Positions 23,714 through 35,100 of a stretch of 64,000 nucleotides of DNA are shown here, one piece after another. The DNA comes from Aspidapion aeneum (taxonomy: Eukaryota; Arthropoda; Insecta; Coleoptera; Brentidae): the NCBI GenBank assembly GCA_963576565.1, contig OY755039.1:71422912-71486911 (forward strand). The letters are read 5' to 3'. The first letter of the stretch is position 1, and each line of letters starts with the position of its first letter. A program made the position numbers and the translations under genes. The notes under the pieces were generated by a model that was given only the letters and a program-made list of their open reading frames with translations, did no database searches and was not told the DNA's origin.

Positions 23714-24487
23714 CTTAATGAAATAAAGCATCAATGGCACTCATACGAAAACAAACAAATAAGGCCAATTAGAGTAATAGCGAATAGGCTACACTTCTCA
23801 TGTGACCCACAAAAAATTGTAGCTGATCTACAAAAAAAAGGTTTTAAGGCACTGGAGGCCAGCAACAAACTTAAATGGAGAACAAGACAACCTCTTAACA
23901 TGTTTATGCTCACATTTAGCCACGATGAAGATATCAACAAAATTTTTGAGATTTCCAGTATCCTTGGGATTGAAGTGGAAAAAAAAGCACTAAAAACCTC
24001 AAAGTTAGTCCCTCAATGCAAAAGATGCCAATCTTATGGACACACGCAAAAATATTGCGCTAAAGAACCACGTTGCGTAAAATGCACGGGGAAACATCTT
24101 ACTGTAGAATGCCCCAAACCAAAAGAATCTGAGCCAAAATGCATCCACTGTGGAAGCAAGCATCCTGCTAACTACAGAGGATGCCTTGTTGCTAAGGAAA
24201 TACAAAAATTGAAAAATAAACCTAAGAAACCGAATCTCATACCAAACGTGAGTACAAATAGACAAAACCAACAGACAAGAAACACAGTCACACAAAACTC
24301 TGTGACAAGGACATACAGCCAAGTAGCAGCAACAGCTACTATACCTGATATTAATATCAGTAGTCAAAATACTATGGAACAAACACTACAATTAATTTTG
24401 GAGAAATTGAACAAACTTGATGAGCGATTAACTATAATAGAAAGTAGCAATAACGGAGCTACCAATATGCCTCAAAATGGTCAGTAA
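23714..24487 (+). pseudogene. LINE ORF1, 3' part with zinc knuckles
   Basis: The reading frame resumes directly after BEL-2 (LNEIKHQWHSYENKQ onward) and runs to TAA 24485-24487. It contains the domain before the knuckles and then three CCHC-type motifs between about 24018 and 24180 (CKRCQSYGH, CVKCTGKH, CIHCGSKH). A Gln/Thr-rich tail follows. The end overlaps the start of ORF2 by 11 bases, the usual jockey arrangement. Confidence 0.85.
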
Positions 24488-27107
24488 TCTTAGAATCCTA
24501 GCTTGGAATGCCAATGGTCTCTTGCAACATCAGCAAGACTTGCAAGTTATTCTAGACATAGAAAAAATTGACGTCTGTCTTGTGTCAGAAACGCATTTCA
24601 CTAACCAGTCTCACATTAAATTTAAAGGTTATAAAGTGTATCATACAACTCACCCTAGCAATACTGCACATGGGGGAAGTGCTGTAATAATTAAAGAAAA
24701 TATATCACACTATGAGGAGATGGGATATAAAACCATAGAGATTCAAGCTACATTAGTAAGTGTAAAAACCAAAACATATACATTAGTCATAAGTGCTGTC
24801 TATATACCACCAAGGCACTTACTAAAGAAAAATTAATATCTTAATTTTCTCAGAAATTTAGGAAACCGTTTTATAATTGGAGGTGACTTTATTGCAAAAA
24901 ATACCTACTGGGGATCTAGACTGACGAATTCTAAAGGAAAAGAACTTTTGCAAGCTATTAGTGAATATCAATGTGAGCCGATATCAACTGGTAAGCCCAC
25001 ATACTATCCAACAGATCCAGGAAAAATTCCAGATCTAATTGATTTTTTTATAGTAAAAAATATATCTTTAAGTTTTGTAGATATAGAAGAAAGTTTTGAT
25101 TTACACTCAGATCATTCACCTATTATTCTAACTCTTAGTAAAAACATAATAAAGAAAGAAGCAAATATCTCACTAGTTAATAAACTGACTGACTGGATTA
25201 GTTTTAAACAAAGTCTGTCAGAAAAAATAAACCTATCAGTACCATTGCAAACGCCAGAACAAATCGATAAAGAAGTTGAATATTTTGTTACAAATATTCA
25301 ACAAGCAGCTTGGGAAAACAGTCCAAAACCAAAGAGAATTTTTAAGGGAAAAAACTATCCAAAGGAAATTAGAGACCTTATATTGGAAAAAAGGAAACTA
25401 AGAAGAAAGTGGCAGCAAAGCCGTGATCCTCGGGACAAAACAAATCTCAACAACATGACGCAGCGCATTAGGCGAGAAATTCTAGTAATAAAAAATGAAC
25501 CATTTTCTTAATGAACTTACAGATGATAAAAATACCGACTATTCCCTTTGGAAAGCAACCAAAGATTTTAAAAGACCAATTATCCAAATTCCACCCAGAC
25601 GAAAATCTAACAACCAGTGGGCAAGGAGTAACGAAGAAAAAGCAGATATTTTTGCAAGTCATTTAGAAAAAACATTTCAGCCCCACGAAGCACCAGATGA
25701 ACACTTTCATTTAAATGAACCCCATCAAATCGAGGACCATATTAAGCTTACATCACCAAAAGAAATATTAACAGAAATCAAAAATATTAATTCGAAAAAA
25801 GCCCCAGGGTATGATCTTATTAATGGGGTAGTCATAAAGCAACTCCCCAGAAAAGCTATCGTAAAACTATGCAACCTAATTAATGCGTCTTTTAGGCTTA
25901 GGTATGTACCTAAACTGTGGAAAGTACCTAAAACCGGGAAAACCACTCCATGACGTGTCATCTTACAGGCCAATATCTTTGCTGCCAATTATATCCAAGC
26001 TTTATGAAAAATTATTGCTTAAAAGAATAAAACCCATCATAGAAAGACAAGAAATTATTCCATCTCATCAATTTGGTTTTCGAGACAAGCATTCCACGAT
26101 AGATCAAGTACACAGAATTACTAATATAATAGAAAAAGCACTAGAAGAGGGAAAAGTTTGTTCTGCAGTTTTTCTAGATGTAGCACAAGCATTTGACAAA
26201 GTGTGGCATGACGGCCTTAATTTTAAACTAAAACGGTTTCTGCCAAAACAATATTCGGATATTTTGGAATCATACATATCTGATAGACATTTTAGAGTAA
26301 AACAGGAAGACTCATACTCAAATTTAAGAGAAATTCAAGCAGGCGTGCCCCAGGGTAGCGTACTAGGCCCTTATCTATACTTATTATTCACTTGTGATAT
26401 CCCAAAGCCAGAAAATTGTCACTTAGCAACATTTGCCGATGAAACTGGTTTATTGACGGTAGAAAAATCTATTGAAAAATGCATAGAAAAACTTCAGGAT
26501 GCAGTCACCCAAGTTCACAGTTGGACCACTGGCGAATAAAATTAAATGAAACCAAATCAATTCATGTTGATTTTACAAACAAAAATATAAATCACATACA
26601 AATAACAATTAACAACATTCCAGTACCATATTCGAATCAGGCAAAATATCTAGGTATGACACTTGATGCCAAATTGCGCTGGAAAGCAAATGTTAAGAAA
26701 AAAAAGAAGAACTTGAGATAAGGTATAGAAAAATGAACTGGCTAATTGGAAGGAAGTCCAATTTAACAAGTCATAATAAGTTACTGCTTTATAGACAAAT
26801 ACTGAAACCAGTATGGACATATGGTATTCAACTATGGGGTTGTGCTAAAGAGAGTAACATTCTAGTTGTACAGAGATTTCAAAATAAAGTATTAAGAAAC
26901 ATTGTGAATGCACCTTGGTACGTTCGAAATAGTGACCTTCATCGAGATCTAAAAATCGAAACTGTAGCAGAGACTATAAAAAAGTACGCAAAAAGCCATG
27001 AAGATAGACTCCATCGGCATGTGATTGTGGAAGCAATTCAGCTTCTAGACAATACTATGCTAGTTCGAAGACTAAAAAGAGTGAAGCCGTTTGAGCTAGT
27101 AAACTAA
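24477..27107 (+). pseudogene. LINE ORF2: endonuclease and reverse transcriptase, broken
   Basis: ORF2 begins at ATG 24477. The endonuclease N-terminus (AWNANG, SETH) is in 24477-24836. After a frameshift near 24830 come GGDF and SDHSP in the frame through 25511. Frames then shift near 25500, 25920, 26525 and 26715, passing through RT blocks (SYRPISLLP, AFDKVWHDGL, GVPQGSVLGP) and ending at 27107. Key residues have also changed: the usual GDFN reads GDFI, and the RT active-site FADD reads FADE. Endonuclease would nick target DNA and RT would copy the RNA there; this copy is dead. Confidence 0.87.
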
Positions 27108-27315
27108 GTGAATTACACATAAAACAAAATAATGCTATAAACACAACACAATTGTGAGTTACAGACTAAACAAAGCGGGGAGAACTGTTGAGTGAACCAT
27201 AAGTTTAAATCTGACTTTTCTAGTAAATTAAGTTAAAACAAAATTGCTAATTAGTCTTACTGACTAGATTGTAATAAAAAAAACACAGTGTGTTTGACAA
27301 ATAAAAAAAAAAACT
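27108..27315 (+). other. LINE 3' UTR and A-rich tail
   Basis: This short AT-rich tail after the ORF2 stop contains A-runs at 27277-27284 and 27301-27313. Either could be the terminal poly(A). No target duplication was confirmed. Confidence 0.45.
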
Positions 27316-28161
27316 ATTATTTTTCTAAAATGCACAGTAACTAAATAATTAATAATAATAAATACCTCAATTTTTTTAGGACTCCAATGTGAACAACATA
27401 TGTCAAAATCGCGACTACACCACGTTTTGCAAGCTAAAATTCTATAATGACTGGACTATAAGTCTTAGCAAAAATAATATTTGAATATCTCAACGTTATA
27501 TTATTATTTTTAGCAACTTTGTGGCCGATGGGATAGAATACAAGAAAACTTGATGCAGCAAATAAATTATCCATGTTAGTAGTATATTAGTTAGTAGGAT
27601 ATTACATTTATTCTTTGTATGGTGAAAGTTATGAACAGTTTTAAAAATATAATAAAATAATATAATTTCTAAATTTGTTATTAATTTTAAAATTTCTATC
27701 TGAGATATCAAACAACCAAAACCAGATCAGATTTCATAAAATACAGATTCAACTTTATTCATTTAGGTAGGGAAATGGGCTGGCTTACGAAATCTTGTAA
27801 AACGCTATAAGTAGGATCACTATCGTTTATTTAGTCAAAAACAACTAATACAATACAATATTTATCTAAATTAAGTAAGAAGTTGTAAATATAAGAATAA
27901 TAACATTATTAAATAATAAAGATAACACAACAGCTGCAAAATAAAAAGATACCATTTACCAAAAGCATAATAATAATACTAAAAATAAAATAATCTGTGA
28001 CAAAACAAATAAGAAGTCACATACCTACATATGTTTTTTTTTACTTTTAAGTTTCAAATAGAGAATAATTAAAAAGTTAATACTTAAAAAAGAAAATAAA
28101 ATAAAATATCTATTAAAATATTTTTTACTATAGGAACTCGCCAACTTTTATAATAGTTTGG
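27316..28161. other. AT-rich spacer, no gene seen
   Basis: This is extremely A/T-rich sequence with many ATA and AATAATA runs. The 71-codon minus frame at 27496-27711 is low complexity and not credible. Confidence 0.5.
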
Positions 28162-29714
28162 ACTCTATTCGCTTAGAGGCCTTCATGCACTTTTGATGAG
28201 GGGTTGAAAGCCCTTACATTTGGGAATACAATAACACTTATTGGACGTCTGTCGAACTTATGCCAAAATACAATATGGCAGCTCAAAAGTGAAAAATAGA
28301 AGAATTTTGGTAAATTTACAATTCTTTTTATTTCTTAACCTAATTTTTTTTAAATTTATTTTATTTTATTTGGATTATATTGCATTTTTATAAAAACTAT
28401 TAATCACTTGCATTTTTAATGTTTTTGTGTCTCAAAAAAAATATATTCCTCAACATCATGTTTTTTTTTTGTGTTTTTTGCGTTTTTAAGAAAAACTGCT
28501 GATTTTACAAAAAAAAATCACAAGATACAAAAAAATTGTTTCCTGACAAGTTGTATCCAGTTAGAAAATTTTCGAGGTATGCTCAAAAATCTACGAAGTT
28601 GGCTTGAGGGTACCCCTAGACACCAAAATTTTACTTTTTCATAAAATTTTCAAGAGGGAAAAAATGCCTTAAGAATTAAAAAATAACGTAAGCTAATTTA
28701 TAATTTTTTTAGTCTATATTCTGTCAAATATGATATGTCGTCCTACCTACGATTTTGAACCAATGTTTTCCCGACTAATTTTTACCTCTATAAACCTAAA
28801 AGGAACATCGGTGGAAAGGTAATTTAAAGCTCTACAAAAAACTACTAAACCATTTTTCTCTTAAAATTACAAATTTGGTCAAGAATCTAAAAAACTTCAT
28901 ATCATCTACTATCATACTATCTAGTCGGTTCGTGACCTCTGTTATTTTAACGTGTAAATGCAAATTTGATGACAGACGCCAAAAGCCTTTGCTTTTTGGA
29001 ACGCCATTCGACATATGTCAAACTCATGCCAAATACAAGAAACATCTCAAAAACGAAAAAAACATCAATTTTGGAAAATTCATAACTTTGTTATTTGTGA
29101 ACAGATTTTTTAGATTTTTGACGAAAGCTGTCATTTTAAAAGCAAAATGGTTTGGTAGCTTTTTGTAAAGCTTTAAATTACCTTTCCACCAATGTGTCCT
29201 TTGGGTTCCTAGATGTTGCCGTAAGTAAATCGTGGGTCGGTCATTGTGTAAGCCGTCATATTTGACAGAATATAGACTACAAAAAATAAAAACTTAGCTA
29301 ACGTTATTTAAAATGGTAGAGCCTTTTGCTTTTTGAAGCATTTTTTCCACTTTTGAAACTCATGAAAATGTGAAATTTTGGTGTCTACAGGTACACTCCA
29401 ATTTCGTAGTTTTTTGAGCATACCTCGAAAAGTTTAACTCATGGTGAAAATGTGAAAACAACTTTTTAATACACATCTTTTTTGTATCTTGTGATTTTTT
29501 AGTAAAATGAGCAGTTTCTCTATAAAACGCAAACACGAAAAAAATGTTGAGGAATTAATTTTTTTTTTAAACAGAAACATTAAAAATGCATGTGATTAAT
29601 AGTTTTTATAAAAGTGCACTATAATCCAAATAAAACAAAATTTAAATTAAGCAATAAAAAAGTTGTGAATTTTCCAAAATTATCCTGTTCTTCATATTGC
29701 TAAGCGAATAGAGT
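28162..29714. repeat. Foldback element 3
   Basis: The outer ends are a perfect 15-bp inverted match (ACTCTATTCGCTTAG at 28162-28176 and its complement at 29700-29714). The arms extend inward to about 28895 and 29100, leaving a 200-bp loop. The left arm carries about 105 bp missing on the right (about 28177-28280). Part of that extra segment resembles the loop region (gtcaaactcatgcc near 29019). There is no coding capacity. Confidence 0.7.
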
Positions 29715-30154
29715 ATTAGATAATATGTACTATAGTTAATGAGAGTAGCAACACTCTTAGTGTTATGTAACCCTGACGGGGGTGGCTCCCCACTTAAATG
29801 TGCCTCTTGATAGTTTTTTGTTAATAACTGGAAAACTCAAATTTAAAAAAAATATATTTTTGAAATCATTTTTCGACAAAACATCCTTTCCAATGATGTA
29901 CATGGCCATCCCTGGAAGCAGTGGGGTACGTTTTTGGGAAAAACAATGTGTGAAGGATAAAAATTACCACAAGAAAAACTAACACTTGTACGACAGTTTT
30001 CGAGTTATTAGCAAAAAACTGTTAAGAGGGAACAATCAACCTTGCCAGGGTGGGGGTGGTTTACCCTCTGGAAATGTTCGGGAGAGTATGTTGCTTCTCT
30101 AATTCAATGCAGTTTTTAGCTCAAATCTCATATATAAGGCTTGAACGAAAGTAG
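29715..30154. other. Spacer with repeated unit A
   Basis: No gene is present. The stretch near 30085-30140 (tgttgcttctctaattcaa...) occurs again at 30560-30620 with few changes, and there is a related pair near 30455 and 30655 (ataaatagggttactggtaa). The spacer is therefore a decayed tandem or segmental duplication. Confidence 0.5.
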
Positions 30155-30427
30155 TAGGGACTTATTGCAATAAAGCCGGGCACAAATTGTGCCGGGCACT
30201 ATTCTGACAGTTTCCCATTGAAAACTGACAGTTGATCTTTTAAAATTGACATACCAATGTCGAAAATAAATCTAGTCATTTATTTTCCATTAATAGTGGC
30301 GTCACTATTAATTCCGGCTCTTATAATACACAAAGTCCTAATTTTGAAAGAAGATAGCTGTTGTTATAATGGGAAACTGTCAGAATAGTGTCCGGCACAA
30401 TTTGTACCTGGCTTTAATAAGTCCCTA
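30155..30427. mobile_element. 273-bp MITE with ~70-bp inverted repeats
   Basis: The ends TAGGGACTTATT and AATAAGTCCCTA are inverted copies, and the pairing continues to gacagtttcccatt (left, to about 30224) and aatgggaaactgtc (right). The terminal TA is consistent with a Tc1/mariner-type TA target duplication. The centre is about 130 bp, with no open frame. It is non-autonomous. Confidence 0.75.
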
Positions 30428-31294
30428 TTATGTACAAAAAATAATTAAGAACATAAATAGGGTTACTGGTAAAGAGTTTGCTTAGTAGCAAAAAACTACA
30501 TTTATATACATAAATATATTATTCCCCTCCGAAAAATGTTTGGGGTAGTCTCATGTTTATCCATCCCAAGTGTGTTGCTTCTCTAATTCAACGCAGTTTT
30601 TAGCTTAACTCTCATATATAAGGAACTAAAATATTATGTAAAAAAAAACAATTAAGAGCATAAATATGGTTACTGGTAATGAGTCTGCTTTTTATGGGGT
30701 TCGAATCAGTAATGTCACTTTCGTTAATCTTAACAATAAAAACTAAAAAACTCTCACTAGCATTTGAAAAAGAGTCACTGGTTTTTTTAAAACTCATTAC
30801 TAAAGGACAGTGTCAGACTGGGACCCTAATGGAGTAGAGTACAAGGGGACCATTTCAGATTTAAGAGGGGTCTACCAAGATTTACAAGGGTTTGTCCGAC
30901 AATTCCAAAAAATAAAGTATTATAAGGCTTTATTCTTTGCTCATTAATAAATAGAAAACTAATTATATTATTATAGTCAAAATAGGCATTTTTTTAGAAT
31001 AACACACATTTAATTCGTAAAAATTGTTTACTTATTTCCAAATAGAGTGTGATATATAATGCCCGAAGTTTTTTACTGCCATCACTTTGAAAAAATTTCG
31101 CCTTAAATCAGTTTTTTTAACAACTCTTATCTTACACCATATTAAAAACTCTTTGGTGATAAAGAACTTGTATGTACTTATGACTTATGACTGTTATGTT
31201 ATTATCACATTCTCTCGATTTTTGAAATATTTTTAACTATTTACAATATTTGCTGTAGATAGAGCTTATAAACTATATTACAAAAGAGTCTCTT
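30428..31294. other. AT-rich spacer
   Basis: It holds the second copies of the direct repeats described for 29715-30154 and otherwise featureless AT-rich DNA. The 61-codon frame at 30612-30797 (minus) overlaps the repeat and is not supported. Confidence 0.45.
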
Positions 31295-31362
31295 CAGCAT
31301 GCGATTGGTTGATTAAGACCTTGGTTTTTCACGATTGGTTCTGTTCAAATACTATTGCCTTG

Positions 31363-32071
31363 TGGGGCTCCCTGGTGGTCCAGATAGGAGAGTTGTCTGG
31401 AATTTAACGGTGTCAGATGTGGACTGTAATTTTAAGGGAATAAGGTCATAGGCTAAGCTGGTACAAGGGATTCTGAAATGGTCTAGTTTACCTTCTAGGT
31501 TAGTGTAGCAATAAACAAATGTATGTAAGGTAAAAATAATGCATTTTCACTTACCATTTTTATACAGGAAGTGGAACTCATGGGAGGACGTGCTGTTCAA
31601 CCGTATTTTTTGCACCCCACATGAATGTGGTAGGAGAGTCGCTAACACGCGTGTATTATCGTTCGAAGGCGAAACGGTTCTCTGTGTTGCTGCAGCAGAT
31701 ATCGCTACTGCGTTCATTCTCCCACATGGCGCCCAGTGGCGTCGTTAATCCATAGGCGTAGGAGAAAAGGAATAAGTAGGAAGGAATGAGATTACGAAGG
31801 TCCATATTAAAGGAACTAGGAACCTTAGTAATTCAAAATGCATTTTATGTAAAGTAAATTAATTATAGCAAATTGTAATATTTGCCTTTAAAACCGCGGG
31901 AGTTTCAAATGCAAATAACCCAGTAATTTTAAGTACTTAATTAGTTAATTAATACTAAATAAACAAAAAATAGAAAATGCTCTAGTGAATCACCAAATAG
32001 CCTAATTCGAACCAATTTGGTAAATTATAGTAAAAAGAACATATTTACAAAAAGGAAGGCGGGACGAACCA
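31363..32071 (-). repeat. BEL-3 3' LTR
   Basis: This 709-bp LTR, read on the minus strand, starts TGGTTCGTCCCGCC and ends GGGAGCCCCA. It is identical to 38513-39221. The 69-codon plus frame inside both LTRs (31539-31748, 38689-38898) is antisense and not supported as a gene. Confidence 0.95.
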
Positions 32072-32104
32072 TTTCCCACCCCCCTGAGAATGCCCAGGGG
32101 CATT
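32072..32104 (-). promoter_or_regulatory. BEL-3 terminal hairpin and polypurine tract
   Basis: On the minus strand, a 7-bp stem (AATGCCC/GGGCATT, 2-base loop, 32089-32104) follows the pol stop by about ten bases. It is followed by the tract AGGGGGGTGGGAAA (32072-32085) directly next to the 3' LTR, the expected plus-strand DNA primer site. Confidence 0.7.
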
Positions 32105-32113
32105 TCAGAGAGT

Positions 32114-35100
32114 TTAATTTGTAGGCAGGGCGCATAGTTTTACCAAAGGCCGTTTGTAGGTACCTTTAGTAGTCTTTACAATAGCAACCCGTGGAACATT
32201 ATCAGAACCTTTAATAAGGTCTTCAATGCGGCCTAGGGGCCAATCCAATGGAGTGGAATTTTCATCTTTGATCAGTACCATAGTACCAATATCAATGGAA
32301 GCAAGAGGTTGGTGCCATTTGGCTCGCTGTTGCAAAGTGTGCAAATATTCGCGATGCCAGCGAATCCAAAAATCGCGGTGCATTCTTTGCAACAGTTGCC
32401 ACCTGGACAGCCTGTTTAACGCAATATCGCAGTAGTTTGGATCGGGTATTGTACCTGGAGGCCTCAAATTTAAAAAATTATTAGGAGTCAAGACCGCCAG
32501 ATCAGTAGGATCGGTGCTTAAGGCACATAAAGGACGTGAGTTCATTATGGCTTCAACTTGGGTTAAAACCGTATTTAATTCCTCATAGGTGAGTATTTGA
32601 TTTCCAACTACCCTGTGAAGATGAGTCTTTAAAGATTTAATGTTTGATTCCCAAATGCCTCCCATGTGGGGAGCAGCAGGTGGGTTAAAAGACCAAACTA
32701 TACCTTCCCCCTTCACGCAATCAGAAAAAATTTGTCGCAAGTATTTTTCAGAGGCCACGAAGTTGGTCCCGCAGTCTGAAGAGATCTTCGAGTATAGTCC
32801 TCTTCTAGCTATGAAGCGGCGCAGAGCAGCCAGAAAGGCTTCTGATGTCATATCAGAGACTAACTCTAAATGCACGGCTTTAACAGCGCAACAGATAAGT
32901 AAACAGACATATGCTTTCATGGTTTTTGCACCTCTGGTCCGACCAAGAGTAATCGTGAACGGACCACAAAAATCTATACCTACATTTTCGAACACCTTTG
33001 CTTCGGAAACTCTAAATTTCGGTAGGTGACCCATAGGGGGTTGAAGGGAGTTAGGTTTAGTTTTCCAGCAAGTATGGCAAGAACTTAAAACTTTTCTCAC
33101 TACCTTTTTAGCAGACAATACCCAGAAGTTTTGCATTAGTAAAAAAGTTGTGGTCTGTATACCACAATGAAGATTGCTGCGATGCAAATCTAAAATCAGT
33201 AATTCAGTGAATTTTGCACTAGAAGGCAAAAGAATTGGAAATTTTTTATCGTATGATAAATTTGAATGGCATAAACGGCCTCCAACACGAAGCAAATCGT
33301 AGCTTTCATTATGCAAAAATGGACATAATTTTTGAAAAGCTTTTGGAAGCTGTTTCTTATCTTTTAGTAATTCAATTTCTTTTTGGAAAGAAAAAGATTG
33401 TACGCATTTCGAAATAAAAAGTAAGCTTTTGTAGTAATCCTGATTTGTAAGGTAATCAGTAGCAAAATTGTATGAGGGATTTTTAAACTTTTGTAACCCT
33501 CGCAAAAAGTAAGCAACTATTCTCTTAATTTTAAAAAGAGAACTGTATTTTTCAAACAAGTTGTTTACATAATATTCAACTGTTTGTTCGCAAGTAAAAA
33601 CGTTAAAAATATTTTTTCGCTGTTCTTCCAAAACTGCATTCCCATCGTAAGTAACTGTCATAAAATCCCAAGTATTTGTAGGTTGGTTTAGAAAAGAAGG
33701 CCCTTCTAACCAAAAATAAAATCTTTGTAAATCAGAGGGATACATTTCCCTAGTACCGCAGTCAGCAGGATTTTGTTCAGTAGGAACATAATGCCAAAAC
33801 TCAGGGCTAATTCTTCCTTGTATATAGGCAGTTCTATTCGAAACAAATGTTTTAAATTTGTGAGGAGATCCCTGAATCCAAGATAAGGTCACTGTGCTAT
33901 CAGTAAAAGCAAGAATTTTATCAAATTTAATTTTTTCCGAGAACGTTTCTAGTAAAAAATCCATTAATTTAGCCAACAAAACAGCTCCTAAAAGCTCTAG
34001 TCTTGGTAAAGTTAGTTTACGACGCAACGGTGCGACTCTAGATTTACTACAAACAAAAAAAACTTTAATGTTTCCATCAGAATAAAAAATTCGAATATAA
34101 GCGACAGCACAATAGGCCCGTTCTGAACTATCGCAAAATCCTACTAGCTGGATTTGACTAGCATTAGGCAAAATTATTTGACGAGGAATTTTAACAGAAT
34201 GCAAAAACTTTAATTCATTTTTAAATTTTTCCCATTTAAAAACAATTTCCGGACTGACAGGGTCGTCCCAGTTTAAGTCTTCTGCCCAGCAGTATTGAAC
34301 AATTAATTTTAAAATTAAAACTATTGGCGCCAAAAAAGACAGAGGGTCGTAAATGCGGGCCAAATTACTTAAAATTGTTCTTTTAGTGCATGTTTGGAGA
34401 GAACAGTCGAAAGTATAAAAAAATTCATCAGTATGAGGGTTCCAATTTAAACCGAGAATTTTCAAAGTTGAATTTTCAGCATCTAAATCGAGAGAAAGAG
34501 CCTTCATCGAAATGTGTGACTCAGGAAGATCGGATAGTAACTCGGGACAATTGCTCGCCCATTTACGCAATTCGAATCCACCTCGGCTAAGTAGCTCGAT
34601 TAATTGATTTTTCATCTCAGTGGCCTTAAAAAAGTCATCACTTCCCGAAATCACATCATCGACAAAAACTGCATCCTCAATGATTTTTGAGGCAAGAGGA
34701 AGGTCCTCATGCTCTCTAGCAAGTTGCAGCAAAGTTCTGATAGCCAAAAAGGGGCTACAAGAGACCCCGAATAAAACTCTATTTATTTCGAAGTCTTGAA
34801 TAGGCTGGTTAGGATCAAACCTCCAAACTATTCTTTGAAAATTAGTTTGACTAGGGTCAACTAAAATCATCCTGTACATTTGACGGATGTCGCAACAAAA
34901 GCAAAATTTATGCAAACGATAAAGTAATAAAATTTTTTGTAAGTCCCTTTGTAAAGGGGGCCCAGTATAAACAGCGTTGTTGAGCGAGATTTTGCCAGGG
35001 GCGTGCATGCTCGCATCAAAAACCACCCTCAGGGGGGTGCTAGTAGAATCTTTTTTAAACACCGCATGGTGTGCAATATAAAAATGATTTGAAATTTCGG

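Larger units (their letters stand above)
15990..27315 (+). mobile_element. Jockey-type LINE, split by BEL-2
   Basis: This non-LTR retrotransposon has two overlapping frames. ORF1 is a Gag-like protein with three CCHC knuckles; ORF2 holds an endonuclease and a reverse transcriptase. The 5' end lies about 15990-16020, where the cgttcgatcgcagttcagt leader begins, but it is not exactly placed. The 3' end is an A-rich tail around 27277-27315. BEL-2 (16802-23713) sits inside ORF1 with a 6-bp duplication, so the LINE itself is about 4.4 kb. ORF2 is broken by at least five frameshifts. Confidence 0.88.

Noticed and set aside
31539..31748. 69-codon plus-strand frame, repeated at 38689-38898
   Set aside because: It lies antisense within the BEL-3 LTRs and recurs only because the LTRs are identical.
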